Assembly (NCBI GenBank): GCA_013823365.1
Contig: PNMC01000010.1
Coordinates: 1-36,731 of the forward strand
Reading direction: 5' to 3'
Source of the DNA: Parvibaculum sp.
GTDB taxonomy: Bacteria > Pseudomonadota > Alphaproteobacteria > Parvibaculales > Parvibaculaceae
DNA: 36,731 nucleotides
Below the pieces are notes generated by a model. It was given only the letters and a program-made list of their open reading frames with translations, did no database searches and was not told where the DNA came from. Of the stretch, positions 9,938-18,896 are shown piece after piece; positions within the stretch are counted from its first letter, which is position 1, and every line of letters begins with the position of its first letter. The translations under genes and the position numbers were made by a program.

Positions 9938-10339
9938 TTATGTCTTAGGCACGGCAGAAATAATGACGAATGCCTGCGCGAGCGGGTGATCGTCGGTGAT
10001 TGTCAGATGAATGACCGGCGCCATGCCGGACGGTGTAATCTCGTGAAGCCTGTCGAGCGCCCCGCCCGTCAGGGCCATGGTGGGCTGGCCGCCGCGCATA
10101 TTGACCACGCCCATATCGCGCCAGAAGACGCCCCGCCGCAGCCCCGTGCCGAGCGCCTTGGCACAGGCCTCCTTGGCGGCGAAGCGCTTCGCATAGGAAG
10201 CCGCCCGCATGCGCCGCGCCTCGGACTTTCGCTGTTCGACTTCCGTGAAGATGCGCTGGACGAAGCGGTCGCCAAAGCGCTCCAGCGTCTGCTCCACACG
10301 CCTGATATCGATGATGTCGTTGCCGATGCCGATGATCAT
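9938..10339 (-). CDS. acpS: Holo-[acyl-carrier-protein] synthase
   Basis: '[32 protein letters not shown]', '[17 protein letters not shown]'. Confidence 0.96.
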   Translation of the reverse strand: MIIGIGNDIIDIRRVEQTLERFGDRFVQRIFTEVEQRKSEARRMRAASYAKRFAAKEACAKALGTGLRRGVFWRDMGVVNMRGGQPTMALTGGALDRLHEITPSGMAPVIHLTITDDHPLAQAFVIISAVPKT

Positions 10340-11127
10340 CGGGCCTCTTTCCCGCCTGCGCTCGCGATCCCGGGACGGGCCGCGTCCATCGCCGCGCGCA
10401 TCAGGCGGATGCTCTCCGCAAGGCCGACGAAAACCGCCTCGCCGACCAGAAAGTGCCCGATATTGAGTTCGGCAAGATCGGGGATCGCTGCAACCGGGCC
10501 GACCGTGTCGAAGGTGAGCCCGTGGCCCGCATGAACTTCGAGGCCGAGCGCCGCACCATCCGCCGCCGCCTTGCCGAGCCGCGCGAGCTCCGCATCGCGC
10601 TTCGCATGCTGACGCTCCAGTACCGCATCGCAATAGGCGCCGGTATGAAGCTCCACGACCGGCGCGCCGAGCGAGCGCGCCGCCTCGAGCTGACGCTTCT
10701 CCGCATTGATGAAGAGCGAGACACGAATGCCGGCGTCGGTCAGGCGCTCCACGATGGGCTTGAGATGATTGTGCAGCCCGGCCGCATCGAGCCCGCCTTC
10801 CGTCGTCACTTCCTCGCGCCGCTCGGGCACGATGCAGCAGGCATGGGGCTTGTGCCGCAGCGCGATATTGAGCATCTCGGGCGTTGCCGCCATTTCGAGA
10901 TTGAGCGGCAGGCCGATCTCTTCCATCAGCCGCGCAATATCCTCGTCGCGGATATGCCGCCGGTCTTCGCGCAGATGTGCGGTGATGCCATCGGCGCCGG
11001 CTTCCGCCGCGAGCTTCGCCGCCCGCACGGGATCGGGATGATCGTTGCCGCGTGCGTTCCGGATGGTGGCGACATGGTCGATGTTGACGCCGAGGCGCAG
11101 ATAGCCCGGCACTGTCTTCTCGTTCAT
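10336..11127 (-). CDS. pdxJ: Pyridoxine 5'-phosphate synthase
   Basis: '[28 protein letters not shown]', '[14 protein letters not shown]'; 4-nt overlap with acpS. Confidence 0.97.
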   Translation of the reverse strand: MNEKTVPGYLRLGVNIDHVATIRNARGNDHPDPVRAAKLAAEAGADGITAHLREDRRHIRDEDIARLMEEIGLPLNLEMAATPEMLNIALRHKPHACCIVPERREEVTTEGGLDAAGLHNHLKPIVERLTDAGIRVSLFINAEKRQLEAARSLGAPVVELHTGAYCDAVLERQHAKRDAELARLGKAAADGAALGLEVHAGHGLTFDTVGPVAAIPDLAELNIGHFLVGEAVFVGLAESIRLMRAAMDAARPGIASAGGKEAR

Positions 11128-11735
11128 ACAGCCTCTCCCTTGCCCGTCTCCAGAGCCGCGGCTTCGGCGCGCTTCGAGACGGCGGCTTCGGCACGTGCCC
11201 GGGCGCGCTCCTCAAGCAGCTTGCGCCGCTGTGATTGATAGGCTTCGACGCCGCTGCGCGTAATGACATAAAAGACACAACCCAGCACAATTCCGACCGG
11301 AAGCGCCCCCACAAGCAGCGGCACGATGTGCGGCAACAGCCGGTCGAAGGCGCCGGCCTGCTGCACCACTTCCTCGATCTCGGGATCGACATGGCCCGGA
11401 GGCGCGCCGACCATGAACTTCCCCACCTCGAAAACGACGAAGAAGATGAGCGGAAAGGTCAGCGGATTGCCGACGAATGTGCCGAGCGCGCTCGCCACCA
11501 GGTTCCCCCGGATCACCCAGGCGACCAGCATGGCGAGCAGGATGTGGAAGCCGAAAAACGGCGTGCAGGAGGCAAAAACCCCCGCCGCAACGCCGAGCGC
11601 AATCGCATGCGGCGTGCCTGACAGCCGCCAGACGCGCCGCCACCCATACTGAAAGGAACGCTTCCAGCCCGAACGGGGCCAGAAGAACTCCCTCAGCTTC
11701 TCAATAGGGTGAAGGTCGACGCGGCGGCGGAACAA
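11124..11735 (-). CDS. DUF2062 family membrane protein
   Basis: '[29 protein letters not shown]', '[10 protein letters not shown]'. Confidence 0.88.
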   Translation of the reverse strand: MFRRRVDLHPIEKLREFFWPRSGWKRSFQYGWRRVWRLSGTPHAIALGVAAGVFASCTPFFGFHILLAMLVAWVIRGNLVASALGTFVGNPLTFPLIFFVVFEVGKFMVGAPPGHVDPEIEEVVQQAGAFDRLLPHIVPLLVGALPVGIVLGCVFYVITRSGVEAYQSQRRKLLEERARARAEAAVSKRAEAAALETGKGEAV

Positions 11736-11744
11736 GATGGAACC

Positions 11745-12329
11745 TCATGCCAGATGCCGGCTTCCCGGCTTGGTCGCGGGCAGAGCCGCAAGCTCCTTCG
11801 GCAGCTTGTCCGCGGGATAGGCAGGAATGGCGATCCGCGCCAGCGAGATGAGCCTCGTGCCGACCTTGGCCTTGCCGCCCGAACGGTCGATGAGGCAGGC
11901 CGCCGCAACGACTTTTGCGCCGGTCTTCTTGATCGCCTCGATGCATTCGCGCGACGACAATCCCGTCGTCACGATGTCCTCGACCATCACCACGCGCATG
12001 CCCTTTTCAAGATGGAACCCGCGGCGAAGCGCGAATTCGCCGTTCTCCCGCTCGACATACATGGCCGGAACCTTCATGTGCCGCGCGGTCTCATAACCGG
12101 GAATGATGCCGCCCACTGCAGGCGAAACGATGGCATCAATAGGGCCGTTCACTTCTTCGGCAATTTTCGCCGCCAGCGCCTTGCAGAGCTTCGAGGTCCG
12201 CGCGGGGTTCATGAAGACCAGCGCCTTCTGCAGGAAGACCGGGCTGTGCAGCCCCGAAGACAGGATGAAATGACCTCTCAGCAGCGCACCGGCCTTTTCG
12301 AATTCCTTGAGAACCTTGTCTTGATCCAT
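11745..12329 (-). CDS. pyrE: Orotate phosphoribosyltransferase
   Basis: '[18 protein letters not shown]', PRPP motif '[15 protein letters not shown]'. Confidence 0.95.
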   Translation of the reverse strand: MDQDKVLKEFEKAGALLRGHFILSSGLHSPVFLQKALVFMNPARTSKLCKALAAKIAEEVNGPIDAIVSPAVGGIIPGYETARHMKVPAMYVERENGEFALRRGFHLEKGMRVVMVEDIVTTGLSSRECIEAIKKTGAKVVAAACLIDRSGGKAKVGTRLISLARIAIPAYPADKLPKELAALPATKPGSRHLA

Positions 12330-12372
12330 TTCTTCACCGGCTTCTTCTTTTGAGTGTGGAGGTCAGTTCCGT

Positions 12373-14520
12373 TCAGCGCCGCGGGCGGACCACGGTATTG
12401 ACGCAGGAAAGTCCGTTCAGCGCGGACATGATCCGCGTCAGATGCTTGAGGTCGCGCACTTCGAGATCGAGCTGGATGTCGTAGAAATCCGCATCGCGCT
12501 GCGCAAGCGAGAGATTGGAAATATTGCTGCCATAGTCCGCGATCAGCGTGGCGATATGACCGAGCGAGCCGACCTCGTTCTTGGCCGTTACGCGCAGGCG
12601 CGTCGGAAAAGTCTGCGGATGCTCGGGATCGATGTCCCAAGTGGCATCGATCCAGCGCATCGCATCGCCGTCGTATTCTTCCAGCGCCGGCGCATCGATC
12701 GGATAGATCGTCACGCCCTCGCCCGGCATCATGATGCCGACAATACGCTCGCCGGGCAGCGGGAACATCTCCGGCGCGAAGCGGATCGCGAGGCCAGATG
12801 CCCGGCCGGTCACCCGCACCGATCCCCCGCGCTCGTCCTTGCCGTTCATGCGCCCGTTGCGCTTGCGCCCGCCCTTCGCCGCGCCGTCTTCGGGATAGAC
12901 CGTCTGCAGCACCTGTTGCGGATTGAGCGTGCCGTCGCCGACGGCAGCCAGCAGCTCGCTGATATCGTGCTTGCGCAACGGCCCGAGTGCGCGCTCGAGA
13001 ATTGTGTCCGTCGCCTCGCGCCCTGCCGCCTCGAAGGCAGTTTTCACGATCTGACGGCCCAGCTTGCTGAACTCGGCCTGCTTCGTCGCGCGGATCGAAC
13101 GGCGAATGGCGGAGCGCGCCTTGCCGGTCGCGACGACCGCTTCCCAGGCCGGCGAAGGCTTCTGCGCCTGCGACCGGATGATCTCGACCTCATCGCCGTT
13201 TTCAAGCTTGGTGCGCAGCGGCATGTGCCGTCCGTTGATCTTGGCACCGACACATGTGTCGCCGATCTCGGTATGAACCGCATAGGCGAAGTCGATCGGC
13301 GTCGCGCCGCGCGGCAACGTGATGAGCATTCCGTTCGGGGTGAAACAGAACACCTGGTCGGAATACATCTGGAGTTTCGTATGCTCCAGGAACTCTTCCG
13401 GCGAGGCGCCATGCTCCAGCATTTCGATGAGCTGGCGAAGCCATTTGAAGGTCGCCGCGAACTCGTCCGACGCATCGGTGCCGCCCGCTTCCTTGTAGAG
13501 CCAGTGGGCGGCGATACCGTATTCGGCGACCTCATGCATTTTGCGGGTGCGGATCTGCACTTCCGCGCGCTTGCGCTGCGGGCCGATCATGGTGGTATGC
13601 AGCGAGCGGTAGCCGTTCGCCTTCGGCGTCGAGATGTAATCCTTGAAGCGGCCGGGCACCATGGGCCAGCTCGTGTGCAACAGACCGAGCGCCCGGTAGC
13701 AATCCGGCACATCGTCCACGATCACGCGGAAGCCGAAAATATCGGAGAGCTGCTCGAGCGAGATCGCCCGCCGCTCCATCTTGCGCCACATCGAATAGGG
13801 CCGCTTCTCACGCCCGAGCACCTCGCAGGAGAGGCCGCCTTCCTCAAGCTTGGTTTTTATTTCATCGGCGATCTTCTTCACCGCATCGCCGGTCGACTCG
13901 CGGAAATCGTCGAGCCGCCGGATGAGAGCTTCCCGCGCTTCGGGATTGAGTTCCTTGAAGGCGAGGTCTTCGAGCTCCTCGCGGATTTCCTGAATACCCA
14001 TGCGGCCGGCGAGCGGCGCATAGATTTCCATCGTTTCGAGCGCGATCCGCTGCCGCTTCTCGGCAGACGAAATGAAATGAAGAGTCCGCATGTTGTGCAG
14101 ACGGTCCGCGAGCTTCACCAGCAGCACACGGATGTCGTTCGACATGGCGAGGAGGAACTTGCGGAAATTCTCCGCCTGCTTCGACCGCTCGGAGGTGAGC
14201 TCGATCCGCGTGAGCTTCGTCACCCCGTCCACAAGGCCCGCCACCTGCGGCCCGAACAGCTTGGTGAGCTCGTCCATCGTCGAGCCCGTATCCTCGATCG
14301 TATCGTGCAACAGCGCGGTCACGATCGTCGCCGTGTCGAGCTTGAGATCGGTCAGGATGCCGGCGACTTCGATCGGATGCGAGAAATAGGGATCGCCGTT
14401 GGCGCGCTTCTGATTGCCATGCTGCTTCATGGCATAGACATAGGCGCGGTTGATCAGGGCTTCGTCCGCCTTCGGATCGTAGCCGAGCACGCGATCGACG
14501 AGCTCATACTGACGCAACAT
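12373..14520 (-). CDS. rsh: Bifunctional (p)ppGpp synthetase/hydrolase (RelA/SpoT homolog)
   Basis: HD domain 'TALLHDTIEDT', synthetase 'SDIFGFRVIVDD', 'GYRSLHTTMIGP', TGS and ACT regions. Confidence 0.96.
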   Translation of the reverse strand: MLRQYELVDRVLGYDPKADEALINRAYVYAMKQHGNQKRANGDPYFSHPIEVAGILTDLKLDTATIVTALLHDTIEDTGSTMDELTKLFGPQVAGLVDGVTKLTRIELTSERSKQAENFRKFLLAMSNDIRVLLVKLADRLHNMRTLHFISSAEKRQRIALETMEIYAPLAGRMGIQEIREELEDLAFKELNPEAREALIRRLDDFRESTGDAVKKIADEIKTKLEEGGLSCEVLGREKRPYSMWRKMERRAISLEQLSDIFGFRVIVDDVPDCYRALGLLHTSWPMVPGRFKDYISTPKANGYRSLHTTMIGPQRKRAEVQIRTRKMHEVAEYGIAAHWLYKEAGGTDASDEFAATFKWLRQLIEMLEHGASPEEFLEHTKLQMYSDQVFCFTPNGMLITLPRGATPIDFAYAVHTEIGDTCVGAKINGRHMPLRTKLENGDEVEIIRSQAQKPSPAWEAVVATGKARSAIRRSIRATKQAEFSKLGRQIVKTAFEAAGREATDTILERALGPLRKHDISELLAAVGDGTLNPQQVLQTVYPEDGAAKGGRKRNGRMNGKDERGGSVRVTGRASGLAIRFAPEMFPLPGERIVGIMMPGEGVTIYPIDAPALEEYDGDAMRWIDATWDIDPEHPQTFPTRLRVTAKNEVGSLGHIATLIADYGSNISNLSLAQRDADFYDIQLDLEVRDLKHLTRIMSALNGLSCVNTVVRPRR

Positions 14521-14608
14521 GCCTGCGATTCTCCCGTGTCCTTCCTTGACACAATCCTAACATTCGCGGACGCCGGCCATGCGGCCAAATAGCACCCGCC
14601 CGAAACGA

Positions 14609-14645
14609 AAAGCGCCGCCCCTTACCTTGCGGCCGGGCGGCGCTT
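14609..14645 (-). terminator. Rho-independent terminator downstream of rpoZ
   Basis: AAGCGCCGCC...GGCGGCGCTT stem followed on the minus strand by TTTTCGTTT. Confidence 0.7.
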
Positions 14646-14699
14646 GAACTGAATAGCTCTGGGCCTTGAAAGCCGGGCTCCGGCGCTTCTCGCCCGTCC

Positions 14700-15125
14700 T
14701 CAGTCTTCCCCGTCCATGTCGTCCGCATCGGCGGATTTCTGCTGCGGCGAGTCGATCTGGCTCTGGATGGCGCGCAGCAGCTCTTCCTCACTCATGCGAT
14801 CGCCGCCGCCTTCGGCCGAGCCGAACGTATCCTGTACCTCGACGCTGGTCTCGCCCGCCATGAGAAGCTGCATGTTCTCGACTTCGGGCTCTTCCGTGTC
14901 GACCCGGCTCTGCATGCTGCCGATCAGGTCTTCGCGCAGATTGTCCGGCGTGACCGTCCGTTCGGCGATTTCGCGCAGCGCCACGACAGGGTTCTTGTCG
15001 TTGTCGCGGTCGACCGTCAGTTCGGCGCCGGCCGACATGGCACGCGCCCGGTGCGCCGAGAGCAGAACGAGCTCGAAGCGGTTGGGCACCTTGTCGACGC
15101 AGTCTTCAACGGTCACGCGGGCCAT
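14700..15125 (-). CDS. rpoZ: RNA polymerase omega subunit
   Basis: '[34 protein letters not shown]', '[14 protein letters not shown]'. Confidence 0.96.
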   Translation of the reverse strand: MARVTVEDCVDKVPNRFELVLLSAHRARAMSAGAELTVDRDNDKNPVVALREIAERTVTPDNLREDLIGSMQSRVDTEEPEVENMQLLMAGETSVEVQDTFGSAEGGGDRMSEEELLRAIQSQIDSPQQKSADADDMDGED

Positions 15126-15163
15126 GCATGAAACTCCAGTATGCGGGATCCAATTTGGCCCTG

Positions 15164-15192
15164 TATGTAGGGGCTCGACCCGCAGAAAGCAA
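15164..15192 (-). promoter_or_regulatory. Putative rpoZ promoter (TTGCTT-17 nt-TACATA)
   Basis: Motif and spacing on the minus strand, upstream of rpoZ. Confidence 0.5.
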
Positions 15193-15229
15193 GCAGGAAC
15201 AGGCTCTTACAGCCTATTTTGAGACGATT

Positions 15230-15766
15230 TCAGCCGCCGGTCCGGCGGATTTGCGCGAGTTCCGCGGGCGGCAAGGCGGCAATCAGCCGCTCCACGCCCT
15301 CCCCGGTCACCGGATGCCGCCAGTCAGGGGCCACATCCCGGAGCGGCACAAGGACGAACCCCCGGCTGGAAATACCCGGATGGGGCAAGGCAAGCGGTGC
15401 CCCCGGCACCCCGCTCCGGCCACCGCTGCCGGGCAGAATCGCTCCCCGGCAGTCCAGCAGGTCGAGGTCGATGACCCTTGGCGCCCATCTGTCCCGCCGT
15501 ACCCGGCCGAACAGCGCCTCCACCCGGTGCAACCTGGCAAGCACCCCGGCAGGCGGCTCCGCCGCCGCAATTACCGCAACCGAATTAACATAATCATCCT
15601 GCGTGTAGTCGGCGAGCGCCGGCGTCCGGTAGAAAGGCGCCACCCGGATGACCTGCAGACCGAAGGCCGGCATAGCGGCGAGCGCCGCCCTGAGCGTTGC
15701 TTCCGGCCCGCCGCCCGGACCCGGCAAGTTCGCGCCGAGCGCTATGAGGATTGGGGACATCGCCAT
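15230..15766 (-). CDS. folK: 2-amino-4-hydroxy-6-hydroxymethyldihydropteridine diphosphokinase
   Basis: 'ILIALGANLPGPGG', 'VEALFGRVRRDRWAPRVIDLDLL', 'LPHPGISSRGFVLVPL'. Confidence 0.95.
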   Translation of the reverse strand: MAMSPILIALGANLPGPGGGPEATLRAALAAMPAFGLQVIRVAPFYRTPALADYTQDDYVNSVAVIAAAEPPAGVLARLHRVEALFGRVRRDRWAPRVIDLDLLDCRGAILPGSGGRSGVPGAPLALPHPGISSRGFVLVPLRDVAPDWRHPVTGEGVERLIAALPPAELAQIRRTGG

Positions 15767-15945
15767 GGAACCATCATCCGAAAGAATATTTGAAAGCTGA
15801 GTACCCGCACATCCTCTCCGCTCTTGCCGGAAAACTTGCGCGATCCATCATTGAAGTTCTAAGTCTCTGCAGAAGAGCTTTTTGCTTGCGGCGACTCGCC
15901 TTCAAGACTTTTCGCATAATCGCATTTGCCGGTGGAGCTGTTTGA

Positions 15946-16563
15946 ATGATCTTTTATCCGCATGAACGAATTGCGCTCTTCATCGATGGCGCCAATCTCT
16001 ATTCCGCCGCGCGCGGCCTCGGCTTCGACATCGACTACAAGCGCCTGCTTGAGTATTTCCGCGGCAAGGGCACGCTTATCCGCGCCTTCTACTACACCGC
16101 CCTGCTTGAAGATCAGGAATATTCGCCGCTCCGCCCCCTGATCGACTGGCTCGACTATAACGGCTATTCGGTGGTGACGAAGCCCGCGAAGGAATTCACC
16201 GACGCCACCGGCCGCCGCCGCGTGAAGGGCAACATGGATATCGAGCTTGCGATCGACGCGCTCGAAATCGCCGACAAGCTCGACCACATGATCCTCTTCT
16301 CCGGCGATGGCGACTTCCGCCGTCTCGTCGACGCGCTTCAGCGCAAGGGCAAGCGCGTCACCGTCGTCTCGACCATGCGCAGCCAGCCGCCCATGATCGC
16401 CGATGAACTGCGCCGCCAGGCCGACCAGTATGTCGACCTCGAGTCCATGCGCGACACAATTGGCCGCAGCCACACCGACCGCCCGGCGCCGCCGCTCCGC
16501 AATGACGACGATTACGACTATGACGATGAGGACGAGCTGGACAACCGCCCCGCCCGGGCCTGA
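15946..16563 (+). CDS. NYN (LabA/DUF88-like) domain protein with acidic C-terminal tail
   Basis: 'RIALFIDGANLYSAARGLGFDIDYKRLLEYF', 'KGNMDIELAIDALEIADKLDHMILFSGDGDFRRLVDALQRKGKRVTVVST'; tail NDDDYDYDDEDELD. Confidence 0.92.
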   Translation: MIFYPHERIALFIDGANLYSAARGLGFDIDYKRLLEYFRGKGTLIRAFYYTALLEDQEYSPLRPLIDWLDYNGYSVVTKPAKEFTDATGRRRVKGNMDIELAIDALEIADKLDHMILFSGDGDFRRLVDALQRKGKRVTVVSTMRSQPPMIADELRRQADQYVDLESMRDTIGRSHTDRPAPPLRNDDDYDYDDEDELDNRPARA

Positions 16564-16567
16564 CGAA

Positions 16568-17215
16568 ATGCCATCTCCCGTTCCGGCGGAAGCTCCGCTC
16601 GACTGCCCGCTCTGCCCTCGCCTCGTCGCCTATCGCCGCGACAATGATGCGGCCCATCCCGACTGGTTCAACGCCCCCGTCCCGTCCTTCGGCGATGCGC
16701 GGGCACGTCTTCTCATCGTCGGCCTCGCGCCGGGCGTGCAAGGCGCAAACCGCACAGGCCGCCCTTTCACCGGCGACTATGCGGGCGACCTGCTCTACGG
16801 CACGCTGCTGGAATTCGGCTTCGCCAAGGGCACCTACGACGCACGCCCCGATGACGGGCTCGAACTCAAGGGCGCGATGATCACCAATGCCGTGCGCTGC
16901 GTGCCGCCGCAGAACAAGCCGACGCCCGCCGAAGCGAAGAACTGTCTCGGCTTCCTCAAGGCCCGCATCGCCGCGCTGCCGGACCTGAAAGCCATTCTCG
17001 CGCTTGGCCGCATTGCGCATGACGCGGTGCTCTCGGCGCAAGGCCTGCGCAAGGCGACGGCCGCTTTCGGCCATGGGGCGACACATGAACTTGCCGGCGG
17101 CGTAACGCTTTTCGACAGCTATCATTGCTCGCGCTACAACACGAATACGCGCCGGCTCACGCCGGAAATGTTCCACGGCGTCTTCCGCGACATCAAAACC
17201 CATCTCGGAAACTGA
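16568..17215 (+). CDS. Uracil-DNA glycosylase, family 5 (UDGb)-like
   Basis: 'LLIVGLAPGVQGANRTGRPFTGDYAGDLLYGTLLEFGF', 'SYHCSRYNTNTRRLT', N-terminal C-x2-C 'DCPLCPRLV'. Confidence 0.9.
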   Translation: MPSPVPAEAPLDCPLCPRLVAYRRDNDAAHPDWFNAPVPSFGDARARLLIVGLAPGVQGANRTGRPFTGDYAGDLLYGTLLEFGFAKGTYDARPDDGLELKGAMITNAVRCVPPQNKPTPAEAKNCLGFLKARIAALPDLKAILALGRIAHDAVLSAQGLRKATAAFGHGATHELAGGVTLFDSYHCSRYNTNTRRLTPEMFHGVFRDIKTHLGN

Positions 17216-17230
17216 AGGGCCTCAGCCCTT
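17215..17230. terminator. Short perfect hairpin between the convergent stop codons of the UDG gene and smpB
   Basis: AAGGGC-CTCA-GCCCTT; the smpB stop codon lies in the loop. Confidence 0.4.
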
Positions 17231-17719
17231 CTCGCGCATGAGCCGCGCCTTGTCGCGCTCCCAGCTCCGCTCTTTCAGCGTCTCGCGCTTGTCGGCGAGC
17301 TTCTTGCCTTGTGCGAGACCGATCTCGACCTTCACGAAGCCCTTGTCGTTGAAATACATGCGGAGCGGCACGATGGTCATGCCCTGCCGCTGCACGGCCG
17401 CCACCAGCTTGTCGATCTCGCGCCGGTGAAGCAGCAGCTTCCGCGGCCGCCGCGTTTCATGGTTGAAGCGGTTGGCCTGCAGATAGACCGGGATATAGGC
17501 GTTGACCAGCATGATCTCGCCTTCCCGCGTCGCATGAGCATAGGCTTCGTTGAGACTGCCCTGCCCCGTGCGCAGCGACTTCACCTCGCTGCCCTTGAGC
17601 TCGATGCCCGCCTCGAAGGTCTCCGTAATACTGTAGTTGAAACGCGCCTTGCGGTTGTCGGCAATGATCTTGCTGCCGTCTCCGGGCTTCCTTTTGGCGC
17701 CGCCGCTTTTGGAGGACAT
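17222..17719 (-). CDS. smpB: SsrA-binding protein SmpB
   Basis: '[44 protein letters not shown]', C-terminal '[19 protein letters not shown]'. Confidence 0.97.
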   Translation of the reverse strand: MSSKSGGAKRKPGDGSKIIADNRKARFNYSITETFEAGIELKGSEVKSLRTGQGSLNEAYAHATREGEIMLVNAYIPVYLQANRFNHETRRPRKLLLHRREIDKLVAAVQRQGMTIVPLRMYFNDKGFVKVEIGLAQGKKLADKRETLKERSWERDKARLMREKG

Positions 17720-17744
17720 GACTCCCGCGTTTCCTTCCCGCCCC

Positions 17745-18620
17745 TCAGTTGAGGAGCCCGGCGCTCCGCATCGCGTCCCGGACCTTGTCCTGCACGGGCG
17801 CACTCGCCGTCACGAGCGGAAGCCTGATTTCGTTCTCGCACAGGCCGAGCAGGCTCGCGCCATACTTCACCGGCGCCGGATTGGGGTCGATGAAGAGCGA
17901 ATTATGGAGCGGCATCAGCCGGTCCTGAATCTGCAGCGCCTTGGCATAGTCGCCTGCCAGTGTCGCTTCCTGGAATTCCGCGCAGAGCTTCGGCGCGATA
18001 TTCGCCGTGACCGAGATGCAGCCGACGCCGCCATGCGCGTTGAAGGCGAGCGCGGTCGCATCCTCGCCCGAAAGCTGGCAGAACTCAGGCCCCATGGCTT
18101 GGCGCTGCAGGCTGACGCGCGCGATATTCGCCGTCGCATCCTTCACGCCCACCACATTCTTCAGCTCGAAAAGCCGCGTCATGGTCTCGAGCGAGATGTC
18201 GACGATAGTTCGCCCGGGAATATTGTAGAGGATGATCGGAATATCGACGGCATCGTTCACCGCCTTGAAATGCTGGTAGATGCCTTCCTGCGACGGCTTG
18301 TTGTAATAGCCGGTCACGCTGAGCACGGCATCGGCGCCCGCTTCCTTCGCGAAAGCGGTCAGCTCGATCGCTTCGACCGTATTGTTGGAACCCGCCCCGG
18401 CGATCACCGGCACCCGGCCGCGCGCGGCCTCGATGCAGAGCTTCACCACGCGCTTGTGCTCGTCATGCGACAGCGTGGGCGACTCGCCCGTCGTGCCGCA
18501 GGGAACGAGACCATGCGTGCCCTGCTCGATCTGCCATTCCACGAGTTTCACGAACGCGGCCTCATCCACCTTGCCATTCTTGAATGGCGTTATGAGTGCG
18601 ACGAACGATCCCTTGAACAT
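17745..18620 (-). CDS. dapA: 4-hydroxy-tetrahydrodipicolinate synthase
   Basis: '[22 protein letters not shown]', '[14 protein letters not shown]', '[20 protein letters not shown]', '[12 protein letters not shown]'. Confidence 0.97.
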   Translation of the reverse strand: MFKGSFVALITPFKNGKVDEAAFVKLVEWQIEQGTHGLVPCGTTGESPTLSHDEHKRVVKLCIEAARGRVPVIAGAGSNNTVEAIELTAFAKEAGADAVLSVTGYYNKPSQEGIYQHFKAVNDAVDIPIILYNIPGRTIVDISLETMTRLFELKNVVGVKDATANIARVSLQRQAMGPEFCQLSGEDATALAFNAHGGVGCISVTANIAPKLCAEFQEATLAGDYAKALQIQDRLMPLHNSLFIDPNPAPVKYGASLLGLCENEIRLPLVTASAPVQDKVRDAMRSAGLLN

Positions 18621-18896
18621 GGCTTTGGCTCCGTTACCCCGGATTAACCCTGCCGGGGAATTTTTCGGGCGTCTCCCGAAGGCGCGCAACATAACCGCAA
18701 GTCCCCGGCCCGGCAAGAAATCTGCCGGTTTTCCCGGTTTCTGTTGCAGCGCGCCGGGAAGCGCGATTAGTCTCGAATTAAAGGACAGAATGGCAGGCTG
18801 AGGCTCAAGGCCGCCACTTCGTCGGCGGCGCCTCGCCCGGCCCTTCCCGGCCGCAAGCGCAGGCGGGATTCGGTTTCTTCTTTATGGATAGGCAAT

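Noticed and set aside
12442-14592. 716-aa ORF on the + strand, antisense to rsh
   Set aside because: Same GC-rich codon-shadow effect; no recognisable domains and it covers a clear rsh gene.
7444-15766. lepB-rnc-era and acpS-pdxJ-pyrE-rsh-rpoZ-folK cluster considered as something unusual
   Set aside because: Gene content and order are ordinary for alphaproteobacterial core genomes.
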